From Mauremys mutica (lineage: Eukaryota; Chordata; Testudines; Geoemydidae), in the NCBI RefSeq assembly GCF_020497125.1, contig NC_059077.1, forward strand, positions 21,460,840-21,524,839: a stretch of DNA of 64,000 nucleotides. The letters are read 5' to 3'. Both the position numbers and the translations under genes were made by a program. Shown piece after piece: positions 13,370 through 21,810 of the stretch. Each line of letters starts with the position of its first letter. The stretch's first letter is position 1. A model generated the notes under the pieces. That model did not search any database, was not told the DNA's origin, and saw only the letters and a program-made list of their open reading frames with translations.

Positions 13370-14600
13370 GACACTGTGCCCCAAAGCAACATTCTGGCAC
13401 CCCCACTGTCATACAGGTATGACATGTTTTGTACAAAGCATGCCTTGTGAAGTATCATTCTAAAAGTCTTGATCTGTTGAACGCTAATATTCTGTTAGAT
13501 TATATGTGCTGTCATTGTATGTGAAGTTATGACGTTTTGCTAACAGTATGTGTGTGTGTGTTACTGAAATATGTTGTGAAGTTGGAAACACCCACAATTA
13601 GTGTTTCAGGCACAGCAATGAAGAAGCTCGACAGTGCTAATGGCCCCATTAAAGGGAATCCACACACCTAGGGACTATCTCAGGAATTGTATACTGTGGA
13701 GGCTTCCCAAAGGGAATGGAGGATGCTTGACTGGTGGGGGAGGGGCAGGAGGAGGGCAGACCCCTGTCTCATGAGCAAAGATCTTTCCAGCAAGCTGGAA
13801 TAAACTATAGAAGAGGGGAAGTGACATCACTTCGCCTCACTCCCCTTACAACTCAACATCTGGAAACACCTTAGAAACAAAGACTGAACTGGGGAAGGGG
13901 GTCCCAGGCAGGAAAGAAGAAAGCCCTGCCTGTGTATGTAAGATTGCCCGACTGTATATACCATTAGGGTGAGACACTGCTTGATTCAAATCTTGTCCAG
14001 TTTAGAGAACTTTGATTGCATTTTTGTTTTAATTTCCCATGGTAATCTACTTTGATCTGTATGTGACTACTTATAATCACTTAAAATCTCTCTTTTTGTA
14101 GTTAATATTTTTTTTTTATTATTTTTTACCTAAAACAGTGTGTTTTGCTAGAAGTGCTTGGGGAATCGGCTCAGGAACAAAAACTGGTGCATTGTCCTCT
14201 CCACATTGAGGGAGGGATGGATTGGGTAACATATATATACTGGTAAGGCTTTTGACCAGGGCAAGATGGTACAGCTCTGGGGTCCTAGGCTGTGGATCTA
14301 GGCCAGGGGAGATGGCTGGAGCTTCTCTATTGTTGGTTTCTGAGTGGCTAGGAGAAGCACTCCTGTAACTGCAGCTGGGGGTGTCCCTCTTTGTGTATGA
14401 CTGTGTAAGTCTAAGGCCTGGAAAGGACTGCAGCGTGTCACAGCCTGAGAGGGGGCCCAGGCTGGTATGCCAGAGGGCTTGTCAGTACCCCAGTTCCAGG
14501 TTGCACCCTGGGGAAGTCCATCACAGCCACCATCTCTGGATGCCTTACATGTTCTTGTGTCTGTACTGTGACCCACAGCACCAGAGCATTTAAGGCACAG
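13370..14600 (-). repeat. LTR-retroelement-derived repeat, minus copy (probable)
   Basis: TTATAATCACTTAAAATC near 14070 is the reverse of the text near 7180 in the 6.8-8.0 kb repeat, and both neighbourhoods share order. Contains (TG)n at about 13548-13560. No coding frame of note. Confidence 0.35.
13548..13560 (+). repeat. (TG)n microsatellite
   Basis: Short TGTGTGTGTGTG run inside a retroelement-derived repeat. Confidence 0.8.
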
Positions 14601-15134
14601 GGCAAGCAGTGACACAATGTCTTACTGGTCTGGATTGCAAAAAAAGCTTTCCATCGCCCTAGGGTGACACTGTGGCTAGAACAAGCAACCACCTCTCTCA
14701 CTGGCACATCAGAAAATAAAAGGGACTCCAGAGTAAACAAATTAATTTACCACGGAGGTGGGTTATCTAGTGATTGAATTACCAACATAGCATCTGACTC
14801 TGTATAAGCAGAAGCTGCCCTTTATACGAAGGAGATGGTCATTTTGGGGTGAAGGTTGTAAGATTTTTCTGTATTTTACCTTTCACACTGTGATTTTATT
14901 TTTCTAAGAAGAGTAGTATTGATTATTGGTTGCTTCTTGGTACAATATGACAGTTGGCTTATACCTGATCATTTCTCCTGCTGAATCCTGACACGCAAAT
15001 TGTGATTATGCCCCTTTAAAGGAGAAGGATTATAGCAGCATGGCTTGTTTGTATAAGGCCAGTCTGGGAAGTATCATTCAGTTGGGGAAAGCTATGTTGT
15101 GACAGCTGATAAAAGGCGTGACACATCGTGCATC

Positions 15135-15195
15135 TTGGCAGGGGGTTAGATTAGGTGACCCTTGCCATTCCTTCTACCCCTATGGTTCTATGACA
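15135..15195 (+). mobile_element. CR1 3'-end fragment
   Basis: GCAGGGGGTTAGATTAGGTGACC followed by CCTATGGTTCTATGA-type tail is the 3' end of CR1 or a CR1-tailed SINE. Confidence 0.6.
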
Positions 15196-16204
15196 TTTGA
15201 CTTCCAGCCAGGCAAGGCCCCTAACATCTAAGTGTGAAGACAGTAGTAGAAGAAAATATATGGCTGTGGTGATTGTGAAATTAGAGATTATGCTGTGCTT
15301 CAGTGTGAGACAATGCCAATACCATGGTTATAGTGGCTAGATGGACATATCACCAAGGTGATGGTCCTGATCTCATAGATAAAGGTGTCAGGAATGGAGT
15401 CGGTGGGTCACAGCCCAGAATGCTACAAGCACAGGTCACAGTGGACATGCTTCTTCACCGGTGCATATCTCACCAGCAGCCCCGGTCCAGATCTGCACCC
15501 AGTGCAGATTTCCCTGTTGGTCTCTTCAGCAGTTCAGTCAATGGCCTGTATTTTTGCCTGTTTGAGCACAACTGAAAATTGGCCCTAGCCCAAAATTAGA
15601 GGCCTTTTAAAAGAAAAGCCAATGTGTGTTTAGCATCCTGGGCCAATCTGCCCTGAAGGTGTCAACTCCCTGATATGTGAGTGCACCGAGTGGGCCAGTT
15701 AATGGAGCATTATAACAGTGGATCAGAGGGAGGCTCCTTATTCTGTTCTCTGTGATAAGGATTGAATCAGGCTAGGGCAGCAGATAGTAAGCAGGTCACA
15801 GTAACAGGAAAACACAGCTAAAGGAGGGAGCAGGGAGTGATTTACCCCTGATGAGTGTTGACTAAAAAGGCATGTTTTACTTGTACAATGTTTACTCTCT
15901 TTGTTTCTACTGTTGCTTCCCCCCAGCTGTAAATCACAAGCAGCCCAGAACTTCATTTTTCTTGTGTGAACACTTCCTCCTAAGCGTGGAGGTTTTCCCC
16001 TTGTTGTTCTGAAAGAGAATCTCTAGTCAGCTGGTGTGCGCATTCCTTAATTAAAAGTGAAACACCCCCTACCCCAGTCAAAATTTACTCAAAATATAAT
16101 TTAGGAGAGGCAAACATTAGGCCCAAGGTAGAGGAGGACTTATTTCCTGAAAATGAGGTGGGTTGGTAGGTCATGCAAAGGACAAAGCTATGTCAGAATC
16201 CACA

Positions 16205-16495
16205 AGTACAAAAACAATGAGGAGTGCTATGGCAGCCTAAAGACTAACAGATGTAATTTGGGCATAAGCTTTTGTGGGTAAAAAACCCACTTCTTCAGAT
16301 GCATGCAGTGAAAATTACAGATACAGGCATAAATATATATTGGCACATGAAGAGAAGGGAGTTACCTTATAAGTGGAGAACCAATGTTGAAGGCCAATTC
16401 AGTCAGGGTGGATGTGGTCCACTCCCAATAATTGATGAGGAGGGGTCTATACCAAGAGAGGGAAAATTGCTTTTGTAGTGAGCCAGCCACTCCCT
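16205..16495 (+). repeat. Interspersed repeat, left arm of an inverted pair
   Basis: It begins ACAAAAACAATGAGGAGT and runs through GACTAACAGATGTAATTTGGG and TTGCTTTTGTAGTGAGCCAGC. The same sequence occurs inverted at 17348-17655, and parts recur at 38384-38550 and 48787-48870. Class unknown to me. Confidence 0.7.
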
Positions 16496-16539
16496 TATTT
16501 TCAAATCCCAACTTAGTTCCTGTTTGCCCCTAATTTATA

Positions 16540-17041
16540 TACACCTCTACACCGATATAACCTGGTCCTCGGGAGCCAAAAAATCTTACCGCATTATAGG
16601 TGTTATTGCCCCAAAGGGTCCGAGGTACTCTGCAAGAACGAGACCGACTTCACCCCAGGCCGAGCTACAGGGCGCTGGGTCCCCGTCTCAGTGACAGCAA
16701 CGCTTGGGGTCCCCGTTGCAGATGTGTCACTTTACCTTCATTAAAGCCAATTACTCTCAGTGTGGAGTCGGTCTCGTTCTTGCAGAGTACCTCGGACCCT
16801 TTGGGGCAATAACAATAGGTGAAACCATGTTATATTGGGTAGGGAAGGCTCCTTGTCCCCTGACCACCTCCTGAGACCCTCGGCCCCGGCCCGGCACCTC
16901 TCAGAGCAGCGTGTCGGAGCCAGACAAGCTGACATGCAGATTGACTGGAGCATGCAGCCCCGCCCCCCAGAGCGCTGCTTTACCACGTTATATCTGAATT
17001 TGTGTTATATCGGCTCGCGTTATATCAGGGTAGAGGTGTAG
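16540..17041. mobile_element. Mariner-like non-autonomous element
   Basis: The ends TACACCTCTACACCGATATAAC and its near inverse (GATATAAC...GGTAGAGGTGTA read on plus as TTATATCAGGGTAGAGGTGTA) form about 22-bp inverted termini near TA dinucleotides, as in Tc1/mariner. It is interrupted by the element at 16601-16814. Confidence 0.6.
16601..16814. mobile_element. 214-bp element with 49-bp perfect inverted termini
   Basis: It begins TGTTATTGCCCC and ends GGGGCAATAACA. The first 49 bases are an exact reverse complement of the last 49. It is flanked by exact ATAGG (16596-16600 and 16815-16819). TG...CA ends, the 5-bp duplication and ATTAAA near 16740 suggest an LTR, but such long inverted ends suggest a foldback-type DNA element. 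Unclassified. Confidence 0.75.
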
Positions 17042-17347
17042 TAATATTCTCAGCAATACCTTAACCAATCATTTTACAGAAATTTACCTAACCGAATCCT
17101 AACTTATTGTAACATGATTAGCTAACCACTTATACCCCACCACCTTAGTTTACACCCAGCAAAATTAATTATACAGCAGACAGAAACAATCACAGAACCA
17201 GACAGAGACCATGTAAATAAACAATAGTGAAGTGGGATGACAAAACAATACAGAAGTGAGGATTTCACAACTACGTCTATAAAGACATAAGGGTTTCCCA
17301 ACTATTGATAAGTGAGTTCTTACCAAACAGAAAACTTTAGGCTTCAC

Positions 17348-17655
17348 TAGGGACTGGAAGTGGCTGGCTCACTACAAAAGCAATTTTCCCTCTCTTGGTA
17401 TTGACACCTCCTTATCAATTATTGGGAGTGGACCACATCCACCCTGACTGAATTGGCCTTCAACATTGGTTCTCCACTTGTAAGGTTAATTCCTTTCTCT
17501 TCATGTGCCAATAGATATTTATGCCTGTATCTGTCATTTACACTGCATACATCTGAAGTGGGTTTTTACCCATGAAAGCTTTTGCCCAAATACATCTGTT
17601 AGTCTTTAAGCTACCACCGGACTCCTCGTTGTTTTTGTGGATACAGACTAACACA
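17348..17655 (-). repeat. Interspersed repeat, right arm of the inverted pair
   Basis: Reverse complement of 16205-16495 with moderate divergence, so the arms are not a recent duplication. It ends TTGTTTTTGTGGATACAGACT. Confidence 0.7.
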
Positions 17656-17732
17656 GCTACCCCTCTGATACTTGATAACAAGTGCAACTAAGCCTTGGAT
17701 CAGAACACACCCAGACTTTGGGGAAGTTTGGA

Positions 17733-19470
17733 TATAGAATCATAGGAGTGGAAGGGACCTCAAGAGTCATCAAGTCCAGCCCCCTGGCAGGACCACGTAG
17801 ACCTAGACCATCCCCCAACAGGTGTTTGTCCAACCTGTTCTTAAAAACCTCCAATCGTGGGGATTCCACAACCTCTCTTGGAAGCCTAGTCCAGGGCTTA
17901 CCTACCCTTATAGTTAGAAAGCTTTTCTGAATATCTAAACAAAATCTCCCTTACTGAAGATTAAGCCACATTATTTCTTGTCCTGTCTTCACCATCCTCT
18001 TTGTAACAGTCCTTAACATATTTGCAAACTTATCAAATACTCCTCTCAGGCTCCTTTTCTCAAGGCGAAACAGATCCAGTTTTTTTAACCTTTCGTCATA
18101 GGTCAGGTTTACTAAAGCTTTGACCATTTATGTTTCTCTTCTCTAGATTCTCTCCCATTTGCCCACATCTTTCCTAAAGTGTGACACCCAGAACTGAACA
18201 TAATCTCCATCTGAAGCCTCACCAGTGCCAAGAAGAACAGGATAACTACCTCCCTTGACTTACATATACAACATTCCTGTTAATATACCCCAGAATGATA
18301 TTAGCCGGTTTTGAAGCTGCAGCAGATTGTTGACTCATTCAATTAGTGATCCACTATAACCCCTGGATTCTTTACAGCAGTACTACCTCTCGGCCAGTTA
18401 TGCCCCATTTTGCAGTTGTGCATTTGATTTTTTTCTTCCTAAATGTAGTACTTTGTACTTGTCTTTATTGAATTTCATCTTGCTGAATTCAGATCAATTC
18501 TCCAATTTGTCAAGGTCATGTTGAATTTTAATCCAGTCTCCAAAGTGCCACTCCATTATCCCGGTCATTAATGAAAATATTGACTAGAAAATGACCCAAG
18601 ACTGACCCCTGCAGGATCATACTAGATACATCTTTCCAGTTTGACAGCAAACCATTCACAACTACTCTTTGAGTATGGTCTTTCACTCAGTTGTGAATCC
18701 ACCTTACAGTAATTTCATCTAGACCACATTATCCAAGTTTATGAAAATGTCATGTGAGACTGTGTCAAAAGCCTAACTAAAAATCAAGATATATTATGTC
18801 TACAGCTTCTCCCCACCCCCCTCCGCATACACTAGCTCTGTCAAAGAAGGAAATCTGGTATGATTTGTTCTTGGCAAATCCATGCTGGCTATTTCTTATA
18901 ACCCTATTATTCACTAGATGCTTATATATTCATTGTTTAATGATTCATTCCAATATATTTTGAGGTATTAAAGTTAGGCAGACTAGTCTATAATTCCTGG
19001 GGTCTTTTTTGTTTCCCTTTGTAAAAAGAAGTGCTATGGTTGCCCTTTTCCAGTCTTCTGGGACTTCACCCATCCTCCAGGAGTTCTCAAAGATAATTGC
19101 TAATGGTTCTGAGACTGTTTCAGCATGTTCCTTAAGTACACTAGGATTAATTTAATCAGGCCCTGCTGACTTAACACACTTCTAAATATTTTTTAACTGT
19201 CCCTATTTTGGCTTGCATTCCTTCCTCCTTGTCATTGATATTAATTGTGCTGAGTATCTGGTCACCATTAGCCTTTTTAAAAGTGAAGACTGAAATAAAC
19301 TAGGCATTAAGCACCTCAGCTTTCTTGATGTCATCAGTTATTAGCTCTCCTTCCCTGCTAAGTAGAGGACCTACACTTTTCTTTGTCTTTCACTTGTTCC
19401 TAATGTATTAAAAGGCAATAATCCCTTGCTAGGTGTAACTCATTTTGTGCCCTCGTCTTTCTGCCGGATA
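17733..19470 (-). mobile_element. CR1 LINE fragment, minus strand
   Basis: The right-to-left reading gives CR1 ORF2 fragments, including GFDTVSH-like text near 18750 and the GGACTTCACCC...AGGAGTTC thumb region near 19070. The 3' end at 17733-17800 carries ATAGAATCATAGGAG and GGGACCTCAAGAGTCATC, the reversed CR1 tail. Many stops; not coding. Confidence 0.85.
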
Positions 19471-19598
19471 TGAACTTCACAGCTGACCCCATAACTATAC
19501 TGGAGAATACAAGAGCGCTGGTGTTTTGTTTTCGTTTTTGTTTTGTCTACAAACAAAACAAAAAGACAAACAGAAAACCACATACACCCCTTGGGTAG
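19471..19598. other. Unrecognised sequence before the retrotransposon
   Basis: Contains an imperfect inverted stretch, GTTTTGTTTTCGTTTTTGTTTTG and CAAAACAAAAAGACAAAC (about 19520-19570). Its continuation is found after 25545. Confidence 0.4.
19594..19598. repeat. Left target-site duplication GGTAG
   Basis: It matches 25541-25545 exactly. Five base pairs is the usual Ty3/gypsy integrase stagger. Confidence 0.9.
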
Positions 19599-19711
19599 TG
19601 TGACGGGGCGGGACAGCCCCGCACTGGTACAGCGGGGGTTAACCCTTCTTTGATAGCAGAGGAAGCCACACCCAGGAAGCGCTGCTGGGCGTGCTCCAAC
19701 TGGCAGACCAG

Positions 19712-19719
19712 TATAAAAG
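19712..19719 (+). promoter_or_regulatory. TATA box of 5' LTR
   Basis: TATAAAAG, conserved at the same position in the 3' LTR. It would start genomic RNA around 19740-19750. Confidence 0.7.
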
Positions 19720-20020
19720 CCTGCAGGTCTGCTCAGTCGGGGCTGACCACCGGGGGAGAAGGACGCAGACCATCAGCTCCTGCAGAAGGAGAGCCAGCGT
19801 GCCTGGACCGGGGCGTCAGCCGAGCAGAGGCCGTACCGGAGACCCCGGGGGGGGGGGCGCCTGCCGGGAGGGACCTACGGGGGAACCGCTCCCACAACGC
19901 CGACGTCCGGCTAGACAGGGTAGGAAGTGACCCCGGGGATTGTAGAGACTGACAGCCTTAAAGCTGCAGTACCGCTCGGCATGTTGCGGGCGGATCCCCG
20001 CCGAGCGGGGGAGAGGGGGG

Positions 20021-20260
20021 TTGTTGGACTCCGGCCGCTAGGCCGTGCTACCCCGCTCCGAAGAGGGGGGTTGTTGGACTCCGGCCGCTAGGCCGTGCTA
20101 CCCCGCTCCGAAGGGGTATCTATGGACTCTGGCCTCTAGGCCGTGCTACCCCGCTCCGAAGAGGGGGTTGTCGGACTCTGGCCGCTAGGCCGTGCTACCC
20201 CACTCCGAGAGGGGGTGTTTATGTGAACTCTGGCCAGTAGGCCGTAATACGCCAGTTACC
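20021..20260 (+). repeat. About 50-bp tandem hairpin units in 5' LTR
   Basis: Five diverged units begin near 20021, 20071, 20119, 20168 and 20218. The core is GGACTCCGGCCGCTAGGCC followed by GTGCTACCCCGCTCCGA. Each of the first four holds a GGCC...TAGGCC inverted repeat able to form a short hairpin with a GCTA or similar loop; the last unit is the most diverged. Confidence 0.8.
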
Positions 20261-20353
20261 AGGGGCAGGCCGAAGAACAAGGGAGTGGCGCGGCGCTAGG
20301 CTCCAGCTCGCCCCTGCCACCAGGGGGTGCTGGGGTACCAGACCCGTCACAAC

Positions 20354-20371
20354 TGGCACCTGACCAGGGAC
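20354..20371 (+). promoter_or_regulatory. Primer binding site, tRNA-Lys-like
   Basis: TGGCACCTGACCAGGGAC starts 2 bp after the 5' LTR. It matches the complement of the vertebrate tRNA-Lys(UUU) 3' end at 15 of 18 positions, as I recall that tRNA. This is the expected place for minus-strand priming. Confidence 0.65.
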
Positions 20372-20408
20372 GTGATCCGGGCCTGAGATAAGGTCCCAGA
20401 CGCCCAAA

Positions 20409-21590
20409 ATGGACCCCGAGAAACTTTTGAAGTGGCTGCTGGAGAATCAACAGCAGCAGCTGGCGCAACAGCAGCAGCAGCAAACTCAGCTGCTCCAGCA
20501 GCTGGTGGCCCAGCAGCAGACACAAGCCGCACAGCGACAGGAACAGCAGCAGCAGCTGATCCGGGAGCTGACAACCCAGCATCAGGCGAACCAGGAGCGG
20601 CTGGTTCAACAGATGGCGACACTAATCGGACCGGCACCGAGTACGCCTCTAGGGGCCGTCAGGGGTAATCCCGGCGAGGGTCTCGGAGGATTACCCGTAC
20701 GCCTAGCTAAGATGGGGCCGGAGGACGACCCCGAGGCCTTCCTCGTGACCTTTGAACGAGTCGCGACCGCCGTACAGTGGCCCCTCACCCATTGGGCCAC
20801 GATACTGGCACCCTACCTGACGGGCCCAGCTCAAGCGGCGTACCGTAACCTGGACCCCCAAGACGCACTGGACTACACGAAGGTCAAGGCCGCCATCTTG
20901 GACGAAGTCGGCGTCAGCCCTGAGACTTACCACCAGCGACTCTGCCGGGAACGATATACGCTAGGGGCCAGGCCACGGGCCGTGGCCCAGCAAATCCGGG
21001 ACCTCTGTTGGAGGTGGTTGGAGCCGGAAGGGCGGACGGGCGTTCAAGTAGCGGAGATGGTAGCCTTAGAGCAGTTCCTGCAAGCCTTGCCGCCGGGAGG
21101 GAAGGAATGGGTGCAGCGACACCGCCCCAGGGCCCTCGCGGACGCGACTTCCCTAATGGAGGACTACCAGGCCGCAGAGGGGGGACTGAAGACCAACCCC
21201 AAGGGGGGAGAGCCCGGTGAACGGAGCCCAGGGCAGGCCCGGGGGACACGTAAGGGGGACGGGGGCGATCCTCGCCAGCATGTCCAGCCCCCCGGAATAC
21301 CGGTAACCCGGGGCCCTAGGGCGACACCCCGAGGAGATATCCCGAGACGACAGGAAGAGGCACCAGCGAGGCAGGGCAGCCCCCGCCACAACCCTATCGA
21401 AGAAGGGAGACAGGACCGCTGCTACGAGTGCGGTCAGGTAGGGCACTTCAGGAGGGAGTGCCCGTACATGGATTGCCATTATGGGCAGGTGTGGACAGCG
21501 GGTCACCGGGCCCGGGCTTGGGAGCCGGGGAAAATAGTTCTGCCGGTGAAGGTGGATGGGACGTCTGCCTGGGCCTTAGTTGACGTGTAG
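20409..21590 (+). CDS. gag: gag of the Gmr1-like element, with SCAN-like capsid region
   Basis: A 393-residue frame from the first ATG after the PBS (MDPEKLLKWL). Residues 14-72 form a very Gln-rich, Leu-spaced probable coiled coil. Residues about 96-260 are the capsid-like part. Within it residues 170-256 read like a SCAN domain: IRDLCWRWLEPE, then VALEQFLQALP, then a W-V-Q segment and a final MEDYQA acidic helix. A CCHC zinc knuckle lies at 338-351 (Cys338, Cys341, His346, Cys351), after a basic Gly/Pro/Arg linker. The last about 20 residues (IVLPVKVDGTSAWALVD) are the start of protease, so in the family gag and pol are probably one frame. Here TAG at 21588-21590 follows a small deletion beside the protease Asp. 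The product would be the RNA-binding structural protein of intracellular particles. Confidence 0.9.
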   Translation: MDPEKLLKWLLENQQQQLAQQQQQQTQLLQQLVAQQQTQAAQRQEQQQQLIRELTTQHQANQERLVQQMATLIGPAPSTPLGAVRGNPGEGLGGLPVRLAKMGPEDDPEAFLVTFERVATAVQWPLTHWATILAPYLTGPAQAAYRNLDPQDALDYTKVKAAILDEVGVSPETYHQRLCRERYTLGARPRAVAQQIRDLCWRWLEPEGRTGVQVAEMVALEQFLQALPPGGKEWVQRHRPRALADATSLMEDYQAAEGGLKTNPKGGEPGERSPGQARGTRKGDGGDPRQHVQPPGIPVTRGPRATPRGDIPRRQEEAPARQGSPRHNPIEEGRQDRCYECGQVGHFRRECPYMDCHYGQVWTAGHRARAWEPGKIVLPVKVDGTSAWALVDV

Positions 21591-21810
21591 CCAGACGGTT
21601 ATTCGGGAGGGGCTGATTAAGCCCACTGGCCCCGCCGGGGCCCCCATCCGGCTACAGTGCATCCATGGGGACGTGAAGCCGTACCCCACTGGGTACAGCT
21701 AGAGGCGGCCCAGCACCGGGCGCGGTGTCTAGTGGGGGTGGCCCCTAAGTTGGCTTACCCCGTGATCTTAGGGCGTGACTGGCCGGGCTTCACAAACCTC
21801 TTAAGAGAAG
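21570..21810 (+). pseudogene. Frameshifted aspartic protease of the element
   Basis: The N-terminal protease strand (about 21530-21584) is in the gag frame and ends at the would-be catalytic Asp, whose following Thr/Ser-Gly is lost. The middle part reads in the +1 frame from 21586 to about 21690. The C-terminal part (LVGVAPKLAYPVILGRDWPGF-like, about 21720-21800) is back in the original frame. Two indels therefore compensate each other. The D-T/S-G triad is destroyed, so this copy should not process its own polyprotein. Confidence 0.75.

Larger units (their letters stand above)
19599..20351 (+). repeat. 5' LTR of the Gmr1-like element
   Basis: A 753-bp TG...CA repeat with 9-bp inverted ends (TGTGACGGG/CCCGTCACA). 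TATAAAAG at 19712-19719 sits about 114 bp in, so U3 is short. Most of the LTR, including five hairpin-containing tandem units (about 20021-20260), lies downstream of the TATA box and would be in the RNA. I saw no canonical AATAAA. By eye it differs from the 3' LTR at roughly 15 positions in the first 420 bp, plus small G-run length changes. Confidence 0.95.

Noticed and set aside
20021..20260. CRISPR-like repeat array
   Set aside because: Units are directly adjacent with no unique spacers, inside an LTR, in vertebrate DNA.
20256..20637. Leu/Ala-rich minus-strand frames opposite gag
   Set aside because: They are the mirror of the CAG-rich Gln tract in gag and carry no independent signal.
20409..21590. 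A host SCAN/zinc-finger gene
   Set aside because: The SCAN-like region lies between LTR/PBS and protease/integrase, with a retroviral CCHC knuckle and no C2H2 fingers, so it is gag.
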